64,000 bases of DNA from Cloeon dipterum (GCF_949628265.1 NC_088789.1:2542001-2606000); one strand, 5' to 3'. Counted from the first letter of the stretch, positions 35,337 through 48,900 are shown. Notes: generated from the letters alone by a model not told the origin. Translations and numbers: made by a program.

Positions 35337-36934
35337 TAATAACATTCCTTTTGAATCTAAACCGAAATTTTCCCTTTTGCTAATAAGCTGCTGCTAGAAA
35401 TGTATTGAATATATAAATAAATGGACGCCAGGGTTTTACATACGTTATTCCTTTTGCATTTTGCATATTCCTCTTTGTTTCCACCCTATAGTAAACCATA
35501 AAGACTGATCAGATCAAGCATCGTAAGATTTAACATTTAACCTTGATGTCAACCATAGCAAAAACAACAGAGATAATTGAATAAAATGTATTTTGAATAT
35601 ATGAAGACCGCTTACTACATGTGGTCGCCCTTTCTTAAATTTTTACGTTTCATGTTGGTCGGAAAAGTGAGTTCTCGGATCCAAAGTCAATTTCTTTGTT
35701 TTTATCGGTTGTTGTTTATTTATCAACTTTTACATAATTAATGACTGATGAAATGTGCGCCAATATCATTCGTTTTGTGTTGTTGCATCGCCTCTAAAAA
35801 ATTACTTTGAAACCCAAGCTCGAGAGTTATATTAATTATAAAGACTATTTTTTACTCTCTTTTTTATTGGTTGTTTTTGATTTTGTCATGGAGTTTTAAA
35901 TTGTATGTATACACGCATGCATGGTACTTTCGTTGTTATTGTTTTCCCGTTTCAGGGGTGCAGGAAAAGGTGTCCATTTTTCTAGGGATAAAAATGTAAT
36001 TTTGCAGGAATGTCGCTTGCCTGGTGAACGTCAAGATCTGTGTTCGGACACTCAGATGGACAATAAAATGGGATGTGCAACTGGACTATGCAGCCTCTTC
36101 ATTTTGGTAATTAAATTAATATCGTAATATATATCCTAATTTTAGCCAATTTTTTAACAATTTTTTAAATAGCTTTTTTGGAACAGACTCAAAGTGTCAC
36201 AATAACCTTGATAATTGCGAGAATTCAATTATTTTATTGTACTGCTTGTTTCTCTTGCCAACCGAAGCTTTTTTAATTTTTCAACACTATATTGATGTAA
36301 AAATATTTTATTAATAATTATACATCTTGGGATTTAGATATTCAATTGAGACCATTTTGGAGAGTTCCATAATTTTATCCAATCTGTAAAATCCAGGGTG
36401 GTTAAAACCAGATTTACTCCACTCATATTTTATCTGGATTTTTCTGGCTAATTAAATTATTAGAAACTTTGTCAAAAAACATGTATTGTGATTTTATTTT
36501 CAGCAATGTCTCACGTTTTTGCAGACAGTATTGACCACACAGGTCTTATAAGTGAATTTGCGCCGAATTGCAAAAAGTTCAAAAGTTCATCCGAACTTGA
36601 CTCACAGAGAAAAATAATGGGTATTATCATTTAAAAAATTTGTTTGAATGTCACTTTATTGGTCACAAAGTATGCCAAATGTTGCAAATATTCGGTTTTA
36701 AAGTTTGGCATATTTATGCATAACTCGAAAGATGAGTGTTATTTTGCATTTAAAATATAAATTTTTATGACAAATAAAATGGGGCGTGAAAAATATATTG
36801 GCCATTTAGGGGTTTGCGGCTGTATATTTCAGATGATTGGGTAAATTTGCGAGCACTGCTCTAAATCCCAACTGTCGAGAACTGTCAACACAAAATTAGT
36901 AGAATTTTTCTCGAGGCAAAAATTAGAATTTTAA
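35337..36934. other. AT-rich intergenic region with one exon-like segment
   Basis: Mostly AT-rich with no gene. The segment 36009-36107 has a plausible acceptor (TTTTGCAG) and donor (TTTTG/GTAATT) and stays open with five cysteines (ECRLPGERQDLCSDTQMD then CATGLCSLF). It could be an exon of a small secreted Cys-rich protein or a relic. I could not find connecting exons, so I do not call a gene. Confidence 0.3.
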
Positions 36935-37203
36935 ACATTGGCTGCGAACTTCATCACCAGTCGCGACATTTTAACCTGGAAAATTATAACTATCAATATG
37001 AGAGCAGATAGATTATATGTTTTTCAGAGATAACATCAACTAATCTGAGTACGCATAGAACCAAACGGGGGAAATGATATTTTACGAGATTTAGATCCGA
37101 GATAAGTTGTTAGTTAACTGTTAACAGCGGCATAAATAAATAAATTTAAGTAACAAATTTAATATCACGCAGCAGCACGAGTTGGGCAGCTATTTATTAA
37201 GAA
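36935..37203 (-). pseudogene. Partial duplicate of the ABHD10-like gene 5' end
   Basis: 36935-37035 matches 28045-28135 (the first 11 codons, the start codon and the 5'UTR) almost base for base. 37141-37203 matches the next part of the 5' flank, including CACGCAGCAGCACGAGTTGG. A block of about 100 bp at 37036-37140 is extra in this copy. The coding part stops just after MSRLVMKFAANV, so no protein can be made. It lies 9 kb downstream of the source gene in the same orientation. Confidence 0.75.
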
Positions 37204-37437
37204 TAAAAAATAATTGTTGTTGTTATTGGCTAATAATCTTTATTAGTTCAAACACAGAATATTGATACATTTTATTTGATTCAAACCCTTATCCAATTGA
37301 TGAATTTTCTGGGAATACTGGAATTAATCTGTTCTACATAACTATCTATGATGTGGAAAATACAAAAATAATGAATTGGCAATTTAAATAAAAAGAAATT
37401 AATAATAATGTGTTCCCCAGAAGTCTCTGATTTTAGA

Positions 37438-38118
37438 TTACATAGGAGAGGATTTTTCCCCAGTTGAGCGAGAAGCGTTGTTTAGTACAATTTCCAAGAG
37501 ACTAGCATAGGCGTCAAAAATCCTGATCCTATTGGGCTGCATCTTCTTAGCAACGCATTTTATGGCCTGTTCCACCCCCTTGGCTCCATTTCCAGTCAGT
37601 GATGCCTGATGATGGCGCAATGCTATGTACAAATAGCCAGGGAAGTTTGCCATCCTCAGGGCCTGGGGTTGTGATCCTTGTAATCCCATGTATGGCGACT
37701 TCTGCACCAAGTCAACAATCGACCTGAACCGATCCATCTCCACGTCCAACTGTGCATTCCAGGTCCTTACGACCGGCTCAATGAGCGCAAAGTAATCCGC
37801 TCCAATCTTTATAGTTTTCATGTTGCGGTATTTGGCGACTTCCCGGAGTTCCTTCAGAAGTTCTCCAGCAATCGGGCTGATCTGTCCGTTGGCAACAGCA
37901 GTGGCCACGTCGAAGAGGTTTTCCGGCTCTATCTTCGGATCATACTCCATATTTTGGTTTACAGCGATTACTCTTCCAAAAGTCGCATCAACCAAGCCAC
38001 TATACCTATCATCTGGCAATCTGGTGGCATCGAAATTTAAGTTTTTTAGTATCTCCTCTACTGAAGCTTCCGTAATAATATGTCCCGAAGCAGCAGCACC
38101 AGCTTCGTCCTTGCTCAT
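37438..38118 (-). CDS. Unrecognised 226-residue protein, intronless coding region
   Basis: An uninterrupted frame from ATG at 38118 to TAA at 37438. It is preceded by a 5'UTR intron: donor CTGAT/GTAAGT at 38213 and acceptor GTCCACAG at 38142-38144, so it is a transcribed, spliced cellular gene. The protein is soluble, with no signal peptide or membrane segment, and is predicted largely helical with balanced charge. Examples are ASVEEILKNLNFDATRLPDD, NLFDVATAVANGQISPIAGE and ANFPGYLYIALRHHQASLTG. I do not recognise a domain. A compact helical protein of this size encoded in one exon could be a retrocopy or a gene captured from an element or virus, but no motif proves it. The adjacent Rdh gene is divergent, 1 kb away. 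Confidence 0.75.
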   Translation of the reverse strand: MSKDEAGAAASGHIITEASVEEILKNLNFDATRLPDDRYSGLVDATFGRVIAVNQNMEYDPKIEPENLFDVATAVANGQISPIAGELLKELREVAKYRNMKTIKIGADYFALIEPVVRTWNAQLDVEMDRFRSIVDLVQKSPYMGLQGSQPQALRMANFPGYLYIALRHHQASLTGNGAKGVEQAIKCVAKKMQPNRIRIFDAYASLLEIVLNNASRSTGEKSSPM

Positions 38119-39142
38119 GATGATAGCAGTTTGCTTTCAGTCTGTGGACAATTGAAATATCGTGGTTTAGAAATTTTACGTACAATTTAAATTTATAATT
38201 GTGTTTGACTTACATCAGCAGAGAATCCACAAGTCAATAGAAGTAAAATGTAATTTATGGCGCGTTCCTTCTTCTAATCACCTCCAGCAGCGGTGGATGA
38301 TGAATGTGGACTGTGTTGAAGCTTCACTTTATGAGACTGAAAATGAACACACATTACATATATATTCCTGTATCATATTCCGCTAGCGAAGCCAATTTAA
38401 GCCAGAGAGCGACGCCACGTTGCGTGTGTTATTATGCTTGAGGTGCAAAAATTTTTTGCTTTTACATAACACATTCACACTGTCGTGTTTCTGACTCTAC
38501 AGACGCCTGACTAAAAGGCGCCGCATTATAATCTGACACTCATATTATGCTGCTCGAAGTGCTCGACTCAGCGACCCGCACGCTCTGGTTACTCCTCTGT
38601 GTAACTGTAAACTGTTAACTTACCGGCAACTTGGCGAGGCAAAATATCGACTTTTAACGCTAAATGAGTGGAAGCTAAAATCAAACTATTTTTTATTCAA
38701 AGTACTTCTGCACTGTCTGCAGGTTTCCACTTTCAACTAACAGTATAAGAGGGCGTGTTTAGAGAGTTTCAATACGAGATTAAAAGAAATGCAGATTCTG
38801 GAGATATAAAACAGATCAAATTTACCGCTTCTCATCATTTAAATAAGTCTTTTAAGATATTTTTAATTTAGTTACCCATTAATATTTACAATAGTGGTAC
38901 ATCAGAAGTTTAAATGGCAAAGTATCACAACAAATTTACTTCTCCTGTATGCACACCCCATGCTTAAGTCACATGGCTTTGTTTACATTTTGCTGCTCTT
39001 TAATGCGTACTTAAGGCGTAGTAAACACAAACGGCAAACGCGGCGCGACCAAAGCAAGTTATTCATCTCGCCGCTACAGATAAATCAGAGTTATCTCCAA
39101 GCGCTATCGTATTACCGCACGCAGCTGCAAGTCATCTCCGCG
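38119..39142. promoter_or_regulatory. Divergent upstream region between the 226-residue gene and the Rdh-like gene
   Basis: Contains the 5'UTR intron (38141 acceptor edge to 38214 donor edge) and non-coding first exon of the minus-strand gene. It also holds the presumed Rdh promoter. A GC-richer patch lies around 39030-39140 upstream of the Rdh start codon. No core promoter element is clear. Confidence 0.35.
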
Positions 39143-40739
39143 ATGGCTGCCACGACGACCGCTGTGTGCGTGGCCGCTACGGCCGTCGGCCTGTGGTTGG
39201 TGCGCAAACTTCGCGAAAGGCAGTGGGGCTACTGCAGGTCGCGGCGGACCCTGGAAGGTCGAGTCTGCATTGTAACAGGCGCCAACGGTGGCATCGGCTT
39301 CGAGGTGGCGAAAGACCTGGCCCGTAGGAAGGCCAGGGTGATTCTTGCCTGCAGGAATCTGAACAATGCGCGCAAGGCAGTCGAGGACATCCGCCGTGAG
39401 GGCATCCTGACAGGAGAATTGGTGTGTAATAATACAATATACATAGTCTCGTCTAGTTCAGTCTGCCTTGGTTTAAAAATGAGTTTGGTTTTCCCACTGA
39501 TATTTTGTTTTTAACAATTTCGAGACACAATTTATAAGACATAAATATTTATGTATGTATTATTTTTTTTTAATTTTGCCATTGCTATTACGTAACAGTT
39601 TAGCTCTTCGGCTCTCCTCCAACCTTTTCTAGTGTGTTTGATTCAAATTCATTAATAAATAAAATTTAATACATGATACATATATATTATATTTGATCGA
39701 ACACTGAATTTTTAAAAAAAAATCGTAGAATTTAAAATTTGCAAATAGATTTTTAATTCATTCTGACAATTTAATTATTATTATTGCATTAATCGATTTC
39801 CTAAATTTTCTTACAGATTCCCATGCAGCTCGACTTGTCCTCTTTGGAGTCAATTAGAGAATTTAGCAAAGAAGCTCTGGAGCAGTTCCAGGAAATCCAT
39901 CTTCTTGTGAACAATGCCGGCGTTTACGTCCCTGTGGCTGAAAAGCAAAAGACTGCAGATGGTTTCGAGCTTCATTTTGGAGTCAACCATTTGGGACATT
40001 TCTTGCTAACAAACCTGCTCATTGAGCGGATCGTCAAATCCAAGCCCAGCAGGTGCACAAATTGGAATATAAAATCTGCGACTTTCACAAACAAAAATTA
40101 ATTTCAGGATCGTGACAGTGTCTTCCACTCTGCACGAAAAAGGTGAAATCGACTTTGATAACCTTCAGCTAGAGGACCTGAGCAATCTGGACCCTAAAAA
40201 GAGTCGTACCAACCCTGGTTATTGCAACTCGAAGCTTGCGAATGCACTCTTCAGTCAGGAGCTGGCTCAGAGAGTTCCGGAGGGAGTTTCCTCCTACGCT
40301 GTCTGCCCTGGCTTCACGTTGACAAACCTTTTCAGGAGCTTCAACCCAAAGTTCTATCACTACATCATGTTTGCGCCAATCATGTACTGGTACATGCGAT
40401 CAGCTACACAGGTAAATAAGTCAAAATCCTCGCCAAATTTGGAAGAAGTCCTGTCTATTTTTCTAAAATACGTTTTTTTAATTACAATTTTTTCCCCTCA
40501 TCGTCAGACCTGTATTACAAAGTTCTGTTTTTCACGTTGATTGTTGTTGTTCTCCACTTACATTTTATCATTTGCAGGGGGCTCAAGGTGTCATAGCCTG
40601 TGCTGTTTCTGAAGACTTTGAAGGCCAGTCTGGTCTTTTCTACAAGGATTGCAAGCTGTATAAGAGCAAAGCTGATTTAAACCCTGAAATCGCCAAGAAG
40701 CTGTGGGAGAAAAGTCAGGAATTGGTTAGCCTGAAGTAG
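39143..40739 (+). CDS. Retinol dehydrogenase-like short-chain dehydrogenase (RDH11-14 group)
   Basis: Four exons: 39143-39421, 39817-40052, 40108-40411, 40578-40739 (981 nt, 326 residues). An N-terminal hydrophobic segment (residues 7-20, [14 protein letters not shown]) followed by Arg/Lys suggests anchorage to the ER or a lipid droplet. The Rossmann motif TGANGGIG is at 45-52, the NNAG motif follows, the catalytic Ser lies in IVTVSST, and the active-site YCNSK is at 210-214. The family reduces or oxidises retinoids or other aldehydes and ketones with NADP(H); [18 protein letters not shown] is the usual NADP-preferring RDH11-14 type stretch. The exact substrate cannot be read from sequence. 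An in-frame ATG at 38894 exists, but the extra sequence is unlike the family, so 39143 is preferred. Polyadenylation signals are at 40823 and 40867. Confidence 0.9.
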
Positions 40740-42963
40740 AAATGTTGATAATCAGTATTTTTTTTTTCGTAATTTTGTGATAATCTTATAATTTTTTGTA
40801 GTGTATAGAATAGAGGTTTCTAAATAAACTACCGTTTTAACTTCATTAATTTTTTTCTGTTGTCAATAAACATTTAGTAAAGCCAGGCTTTTTAAAAATT
40901 ATATAAAGGATAGGTGATTCTGCTAGAAATATTGGAGTGTGTTATATCAAGATTAGAGGTCTCAGTCGCGAGATTTCAGGCGGCGGCTGACAGGCCTCCA
41001 GTCATAAAATATAAGAAATGGAGAAAATAAAAACGAAAATTAGCAGTTTCCAGTTTACATTTCATTTATTTATCTCATAATTCGACATATAAAAGTTTTT
41101 ATTTACAAAAAATGAAACATTTTCGTTAATATCTGCCATTGAACGTGCAAGTCGTTAATAATCCAGGATAATTATCTTTGTAAATGTGTATACTTAGCGA
41201 TAATTAGTCAGGGAATCAACTGTGGAGGTAGGGGCTGGATTCGGGGGCGAGAAGATGCACCAACATTTATTCCATTTTAATGCTTTTGTTTTTAGGCTCT
41301 CTACTTTGCACATAAAACCCTCGATCAATAATATTTGAATATATTATCAACAGAGAAGTCGTTGATCTTAATCAGTTTGATCAATCAATTAACCAGAATG
41401 GAAGAATCGAGATTCGATCGCAATATTAAGGCTTGCACGTTGCAACGAACGATCATGAGCGTATAATTTATAACAATCTCTCTTTCTGTCTAATGAATAT
41501 AACTGCATCTAGAAAGTATGTAGTCATGCACACTCAACAACTATGAGATAGATGACGAATTTTGTGAATCGCCTCGGACGGCTCCCTAGTTATGTGTGAG
41601 TTTCAACCAAAGGTCGGCGACAACGGTGGAAAACATGACGCAACATTTTCCCGTTTCTTACAAATCTTGAATCGAAACTGAGCGATGCGCTGACTCACCC
41701 GCCCGAAAAACACGCTTCTTTGGTGTGTGTGTACATAATTGAGATGTAGTTTTAAGTCTTTCGGCAGCAGCGCTCGCTCGCTTTTAGTGATATGCTATCA
41801 AACGTTGAATTTGCTTTTTGTTATTTTAAGGAACGTAAATGCCACTTTGGATTCGTGTCACATCTGCTCTCCGCGCAGTCGTGTATTTCAACAAAATAAA
41901 AGACAAACTTTTGGATTCGCGTCAGGGTCGCCAGTGAATTTTGCTCCAACTTCGCCTGGACGGCCTCATTCTTTACTTGTTTTGAAAAAGAAAAATGTTG
42001 ATTACATAGCAGCTTTATACAGTACAGTTTGAACACTGAAATACAGATCTCTCTCTCTTTTAGTACCTTGTTTAATTGCTACGGACTTAAAATCTTTTTC
42101 AGTCAGTCGTGGGTCTCTCAATATTGATAATTGTTCGTCTCCGTCTCCTCGCAACGGACCCTTTTTGAAAAATCAAACTTTTAAACCACCGCAATTCAAT
42201 AAATTAAAGGCCACCCCGCCTGGGGGAGGGGGGTGCACTTATATTTAATTTATTCACAAAATTTACAGGGCGGTTGCTCTTGTTCTCTCGGAGGTGCCTG
42301 GCTGATAACACTAGGGTTTCAGGACGAAATCGACCTGCGAGCGCAAAAGGATATGGTTCATCACTCCCAGACAGTGGAATTGAAAGCACCTTCACTGCAG
42401 TGACTAGGACCAAAAGAGGAGAAATTTACACACATTCCACTGTTTGACGAGCGCGAGTTTACTGATATACTTTTCTCATCAGTCAACGTTTGAAAACGTT
42501 TAAAAAAAGGGTTGTCCAACCGAAAAGAACGTCAAATAAAAAAACAGGCTAACACCACTTGAGAATCGGCAGAGCCCTGAAACTTTATACCCTCCATTTC
42601 GATTGGCTTTTCGATTTGAAATATACAATTTTCATATATAATGAGCACTTCTCTCTCTTCATAACAGCATAGTGTTCGTGCGAATGATGATCGCGCCACT
42701 TCGCACACAGTATCTTACATTAACCAGAGCTTAAAATTTACATGCGGCAGAATTTTCTCGTGGCATCATATCACTTTTGAAAAGATATCACTTCGAAAGC
42801 GCAAAACCAGACGCAGTTCCTACGACGACGTGTTCGCACACTATACTGTACGCAATCGTTCCGACGACACCAAAAAAGGTTCTTAGATCATCTCGGTCGT
42901 CCTGATCGGCTCCTCGGGCTGGCAGCTAACCACACGCGTCACGTGGTCACTGCCGGGCTTATA
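40740..42963. other. Convergent 3' region: Rdh 3'UTR and probable long 3'UTR of the roughest/kirre-type gene
   Basis: The Rdh transcript should end near 40840-40890. On the minus strand, TTTATT at about 41065 could be the distal polyadenylation signal of the immunoglobulin gene, whose stop is at 42964. A G-run (CCTGGGGGAGGGGGG) sits at about 42219-42232. No open frame here looks coding. Confidence 0.4.
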
Positions 42964-45900
42964 TTATACGTGCGTGGCGAGCGTGTTGCCCCGCTTGGCG
43001 GCGCCGCCGACGGGGCCACCTGGCTGCATGATGTGCAGCGAGTTGGAGCTGGACATGCGTGACTGCGTGAGCGGCACAGCGATCGAGCCGTTGCGTCCGA
43101 CGGTGGCACTGTACGCTGGTGGCGGTGGCTGCAGCGGCGGTGAAGACACGCGGCCTGGTGGCGACGTCATGCCCGCTGGCGTCGGCAGCGCAGTGTGCGG
43201 CGCCGCGCGCGCGAACCGGTTGCCGTAGGTGGCCGAGTACTGCGGGTCAATGTAGTTGTTGCGCGGCGGCGCCACCGGGGGGTTGTACTCGCGCGAGTAG
43301 TCCACGAAAGGCACGTAGCCGTTGTTGTTGGCGCCGTCCTGAGGAAAGAAAAAGGATTGCCACTCAAAAAAATATTATGAATTTAGAATGGACATATCTT
43401 AGGTTATATTTTATCCAATCATAGGCAAGAATGGAATATATGTGAATGGAACTTGTGAATTTCGAATGAAAATTCGAGTTTGGAATGTATGAAAAGTCCA
43501 TTAACTAATAAAAACAGGGATTTTGTTGTCAAATCAGAGGCATCAAAATTAAACGCTGAAAAATCTTGATCAACATGTCAATTAAATATGATTTATTCTC
43601 CAATAAAGCTGGTGTTTTGGTAATATGCGCTAACCAAAGTCAATAAAAAACAGCAGATAACAAACAAACCAAAGTAAAATTTCATTTTTTAGGTTAGTCT
43701 AATTTTGAAAATAAAATTTGACTTACACTTTTGAGAGGCAGAGTAGGTTCTGTATAATCCGCAGAATATCTGTAGATGGTATCGCCACCATTCGTCAGTC
43801 TTGGCGTGGGAACGTCGCTTCTGTCTTCCCACCGGTCACTTGTGTCCTCGTGGACGTTGCTCAAGGAAGACGAGGTTCTGATGTCCACTTTCAGGTCAGA
43901 GTCGTTCGAAGATCGGTCGGAGAGTTTACCTGACTTCTCAGGCATGTCAACCAGTACTGAAAAAATTTTGTTGCAATATATCCGCTTCCACATTTTTATT
44001 CCAAGAGAGGAGATACCTGTCGGAGTCGGGTGATGTAAATTTTTGGGAGATCTTTTGCATCTGCAGAAGCAGATGCAAGCAACAAGGAGTACCAAGACAA
44101 CGGCCGCCAGAGCGCCGTAGAAGATGATCTCCAGGTTTTTCAGTCCATCTATAAAAGAAACACGTCAGCACCAGAGGACAGGAAAGGGTTGTCTGAGAAA
44201 TACCTTGTACTCTAAGATTGATTTCGGCGACATCAGTGCCGTAGCCATTAGTGGCGGTGCAGTTATAGGCGCCAAAGTGCGCGCTCTGGGCGCCTCTGAT
44301 CACCAGGGTGCTCTTGATGCCTTCAGGAAGCATTTCCTCGCTGATACTGACCTCGGGGTCGACTGAAACGCAGAGCAGAAAACTGCATTAAAGAGAGCAG
44401 GCGAGCGGCAGATAAGAGCAGAGGCCTGCATTGTTGCGGGGCACAAGAGTGAAAGTGCGCGAGATGAAAGCGAGAGGGCGAGATTTCACAGAGTACGCTT
44501 TATATATACTCACGCGCTGCGTGTAGCTCGCGGTTGTTCCTGCTCCAGGCGACCCTATCCGGCCTTGGCACCGAGAAGACCACACACTCAAGCCTGACGT
44601 TCTCCCCCACGGAGCCGTACTGGGTGAGCCGGGAAATTATGTCTGGTGGCCCCTTGAGGTATACTTGAGCCTCTGCGGTGAGAACTGTGAAACCGTTCGT
44701 GTTGGCCACGCAAATGTATCTTCCAGCGGTCCGCGTGCTCACCGTTAGCGACAAATTGTTGGAGTTTGCAATCACCTAGGAGACACGAAAAGTGGGTCAG
44801 CAATAAATTAAGCTTTCGAGGAAAACGCTTGAGAACAGATTTCTGGTAAAATGAGATTAGTCAAATTACCTTTGATGTTTCTCCGTGCAGCCAACTGATA
44901 ATCGCTGGCGGATTGCTGTCGACGTCGCAGCTTAACGTGACCTGCGCCCCACTCTCGGCCTGCACGTTTTTTGGTCTGTCCTTGAAACGGGGACCATCTG
45001 CACACAAGAGAAAAAATGCGTCAGTTTTTTACTACTCGGCACGGCGACTAAATGGCCGCATGTATGTGGAAAATACGCCACTCACATGTGATGTCCAGCG
45101 TCTCCGACTCTTCGCTCTTGCCCACCACGTTTTTAACTTCGCACTTGACAATCGTGTCGTGCATGGCGCGGGTGGCGTTGGTGATGAGTAGCTCTGTCGT
45201 GTGCTCGCCGCTGACGGGCTCGTCGTTGATGTACCACCTGCGAAAATACGACATAAATGTAGCAAAACGCTGCTGGCAGCACCAGTTTATAATGAAGGAC
45301 GTGTTTGGTATTATTACTCTTGGCTTCCCCCAATCCCCCAGCACCGCATTTTCAGCTTTCCAGATAGGGTATTCTTTTATTCTCTCCACAGAGTAAAAAT
45401 AATCGTGATAGTAAACATGTCTGGTATTTTCCGCGGTGCATTTTAAACAGTGGAAATAATTCACGACACTGCAAAACATCGACCAAACGTCTCGTAAACA
45501 TGAAACAAAGAAGTGTGCCACAAAAATTCAAGTCGGCCATGCATATTAAAGTGTCGTAAAATATGTAGCCTTTTTCAAAGTTCCATTACTCCGCCCCGAG
45601 ATTATTGTCTTTCGCCGGCTCTTTATCCGCTCGTGGAACATTGAGGCCGTCTCTTTCAGGCCCGGAAATCACGCGAAGCAATAGCTATTGTGGACAGGAA
45701 ATTTGCGCCTTTCCCGTTACTAAGGGGGAAAACAACAGCCGCGCTTATTGTTTTCCAAGACAGTTCGTTGAAAGGATAAAATTTTGAAGAGGCGGCACGA
45801 AAAGCTCTGAATTATATGAGAGCGCGTTGATGTTGATGCACTCGCTCGCTCGTTCATATATTCACAATTTAATTGAATTCTTGCGTCAACAACTGCTGTT

Positions 45901-48900
45901 GTTTAGCTCATGTGAGCTGCACGCGGCCCCCGACGCAAAAATGCAAATGAACGCGCGATTCACCGCGGGCTAATTTAATTTTACTGCACTCGTGCATGTT
46001 ACTGCAAAATTTACTTGAGTCATTAAGTGCATTAAAGCGGCGCGGAAAATGTTTTACTGCCGCCGCTGCTCGTTTGAGGGCAAACTGCGCCGCAGGCTGA
46101 GCGCCGCTTGCATAATCTTAGTTTGCCAAGTTCGGCAATAAAACGCAAACAAAAAGAAAGTATGTTTAAGCGGGACACCAACCTGTAGTTGAGGCCGTCG
46201 GTGGGGTTCGCCTCAGCCGTGCAGGAGAGCTTGACCTCGTCACCCTCGGCGATCTTCCGGTCGACAGGATGTGTGACCTTGACCGACACCTTAGGTGCGA
46301 ACTTGACGTCGAGGCGGAGGCGGGCGCTGCGGTGGTTCCGGTCGGCCGTGTTCTGCGCTTGACACGTCAGGTTCTGCCCGTGGTGCTCCTTCTTGGGGAT
46401 CAGCTTCAGGATCGACTTGGCGGTGACCCGTTTGTCGCCGGGCAGCGGCTCGACCACCGTCTCGATGCCCGACGTGATTACGTTGCCCTGTCCGTCCAGC
46501 CAGGTGATCTAATTACCATGGAGGGGCAGAAGAAAAAACGGATTAGACGTGCGTGCGAGAGCAGGAAAGAAACAGGGCTGCTTTCTGGGGCAGTGCACGA
46601 TCGAGTTGGCTGAAATTGTAAAAGCGATTCGCCTAATCGAAACAGCAATTTTCCCGCCGTACGCTGAGTGTCGTTCTCAGCGAGATGAGACGCACTTTCG
46701 GCTTATTGAACCACGCTTTCGGGCGGATTTAATATTTTCTGAACAAGATGGGATCTTTGAGCGCGCCGTAATAACACGTGAAGTGTATGTAAACCCTCTT
46801 TCGCAAATCTTTATGGCGAATGAGAAAGTGAAACGTCTGGCTCAAACTTTTGATGAATGTAATCAAGTATCAAGGCATATGCAACCTGCTAGACATTTAT
46901 GTACAATGCTTTAATAAAAGAATGATTGAAAATAATTCATTCGAGACTCGTTGAATCAACCTGTCAAAATCATGAGATGCCTCAAGGAAATTGAAACTCT
47001 TTATGAATGAATAGATTCAAAAAGTAGGGAATTACAGAGTTTTTTCTCACTGCCCGATAGATTCTAATCTGAAATCAAACTCCGCGAACAGCGCAGACCG
47101 CAGATTGCATTTGCATGAAAAGAGCTGGAGAGGCAGGCGGCCGCGTGCAACATTTTCAATAAACGCCAGTCGCACGGTCGCTTGCTGGTAAATACACCGA
47201 TATTATTCGCCCGGTCTGTGTGCTGGGTATTTTCACCGCTTTTCCAGCAGCACACAGAGGTGAGCCCAAGTCATAATGTGGAAATTTATTTATACACTGT
47301 ACACAACACACACACACGTGCAGCCGCAAAACGAGCGAGATACAACGGGATCAATATGAGCATGTGAAATGATAAATACACTTGGGCGAGCAGGCAAAGT
47401 GGAATAAGTGCGCATATATTGAATGGTTCGTTTTGCCTGTGATAATTAGAAAGAAGTCGACGCCGATAATTATCGCTCGAGTGCGTATAATAATAAAGCT
47501 CCCGCATCCGTCGGGTGCTCGAACAAAAATTATTTCCTCGTGACTTCTCAAACAAAAGTTGGCAAGGAATGTCGCGTAGCTCACATAAGAAGAGCTCGGC
47601 AGGCCTCATTATCATTCTTATAATTTCTTCTGTGAACGCGTGCGTGTGTGCGTCTGTGTGCCATTAGAGTGATCCGAATTAACGAGGCGATATGCGAGTC
47701 GACGCGCCGAATACCAAAAGTGCGCACCGTGCCGTGTAATTTTATTGCCGCGTGCGCGAGAGCAAAGTTGCAAAGGGCGCGACGCCGAGTTTGCACTTGG
47801 CAAAAAGTTTGCAGCAGACTCATCGCGCTAAGTAAGACCCTGACAGTGCGGCGTTGAAGGAACATTTTCATTGCTTTGCATAGGTGTGCGAGAAGCAATT
47901 GCGGCTGCTCCGCCGAATCCACACAAGCATTCACATTAAAGCTATTGTTTTGCGCAACCGTTCAATATTAAAGAGGAGTGAAAATAAAGTTTGATTTTAT
48001 AGGATCAAGAATTATAATTCCTCTTATTCAAGAGGAATTTGCTTGAAATTTGAGTTATGATTGGAAAAGGGGAGATCATTATTTAGATTAATGTGCGTTC
48101 AGCTTTCAGAGCATTGGATTTCTAAAAATGTCCATAACAAGCATGAATTATCCACTCGAGCAGGCTTGTTTCTAGTTAAAATTTCGGCGTAAAACATTGA
48201 TCGACGCTCTAGAGCCCAGGTAGTTGATTTTTACCTCTGCTGCTGGTTTTCCTCCTCTGGACACACACTCAAGTTCAATCTCGCGGTCCTCTGTTGTGGT
48301 CAGCACGCGGCCCTGAAAAAACAAAAATTCCATCATCATCGGTCCTATGTGCGCGCGGGAAGAGAAAAGCGCTGCGGCGAGGTAAAAGGCCTGTCAAGAA
48401 CACGCGCGCGCCACACGCTCACTTCTCGTCTCTCTCGCGAAATTGGAAAAATTTTTCAACAAAGAGAGACAAAATTACATGCGGTGGCCGCGAGGATTCG
48501 CGTGTAGCCAACAGAGGGAAAAAAATCAAAGGCACACCGATTTCCATTAAGTGGAAAGCGCGGCGGATTTTTCCTGCTCGTGATGGCTTGCCAATATGTT
48601 ACTTTTTGCAGCAAAGCAAAAAGGAAAATAACGCACCTGCAGAATCTCGGGCGGGTCGGGTGGGACCAGCACAGTGAGTTTGGCCTTCCTCGACCTGATG
48701 GCCGGCATTCCTGCACCGGCACCGACTTGACATTCGAACTCGGCGTCGTCTTCAAGGCTCACGTTGTTGATGTCAAGAGAATAGTCCCCTGCAACACAGT
48801 CAAAGATTAAATCAACTAAATGAACAATTATTAAATAGAAGAAACTAAAACTAGGTCTGCGGGGTTTATACATTTTTTTTAAACGTCGAAGAAATTAGCA

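Noticed and set aside
48294-48677. 127-codon plus-strand frame
   Set aside because: It overlaps exons 2-3 of the immunoglobulin gene on the opposite strand and the intron between them; treated as a shadow.
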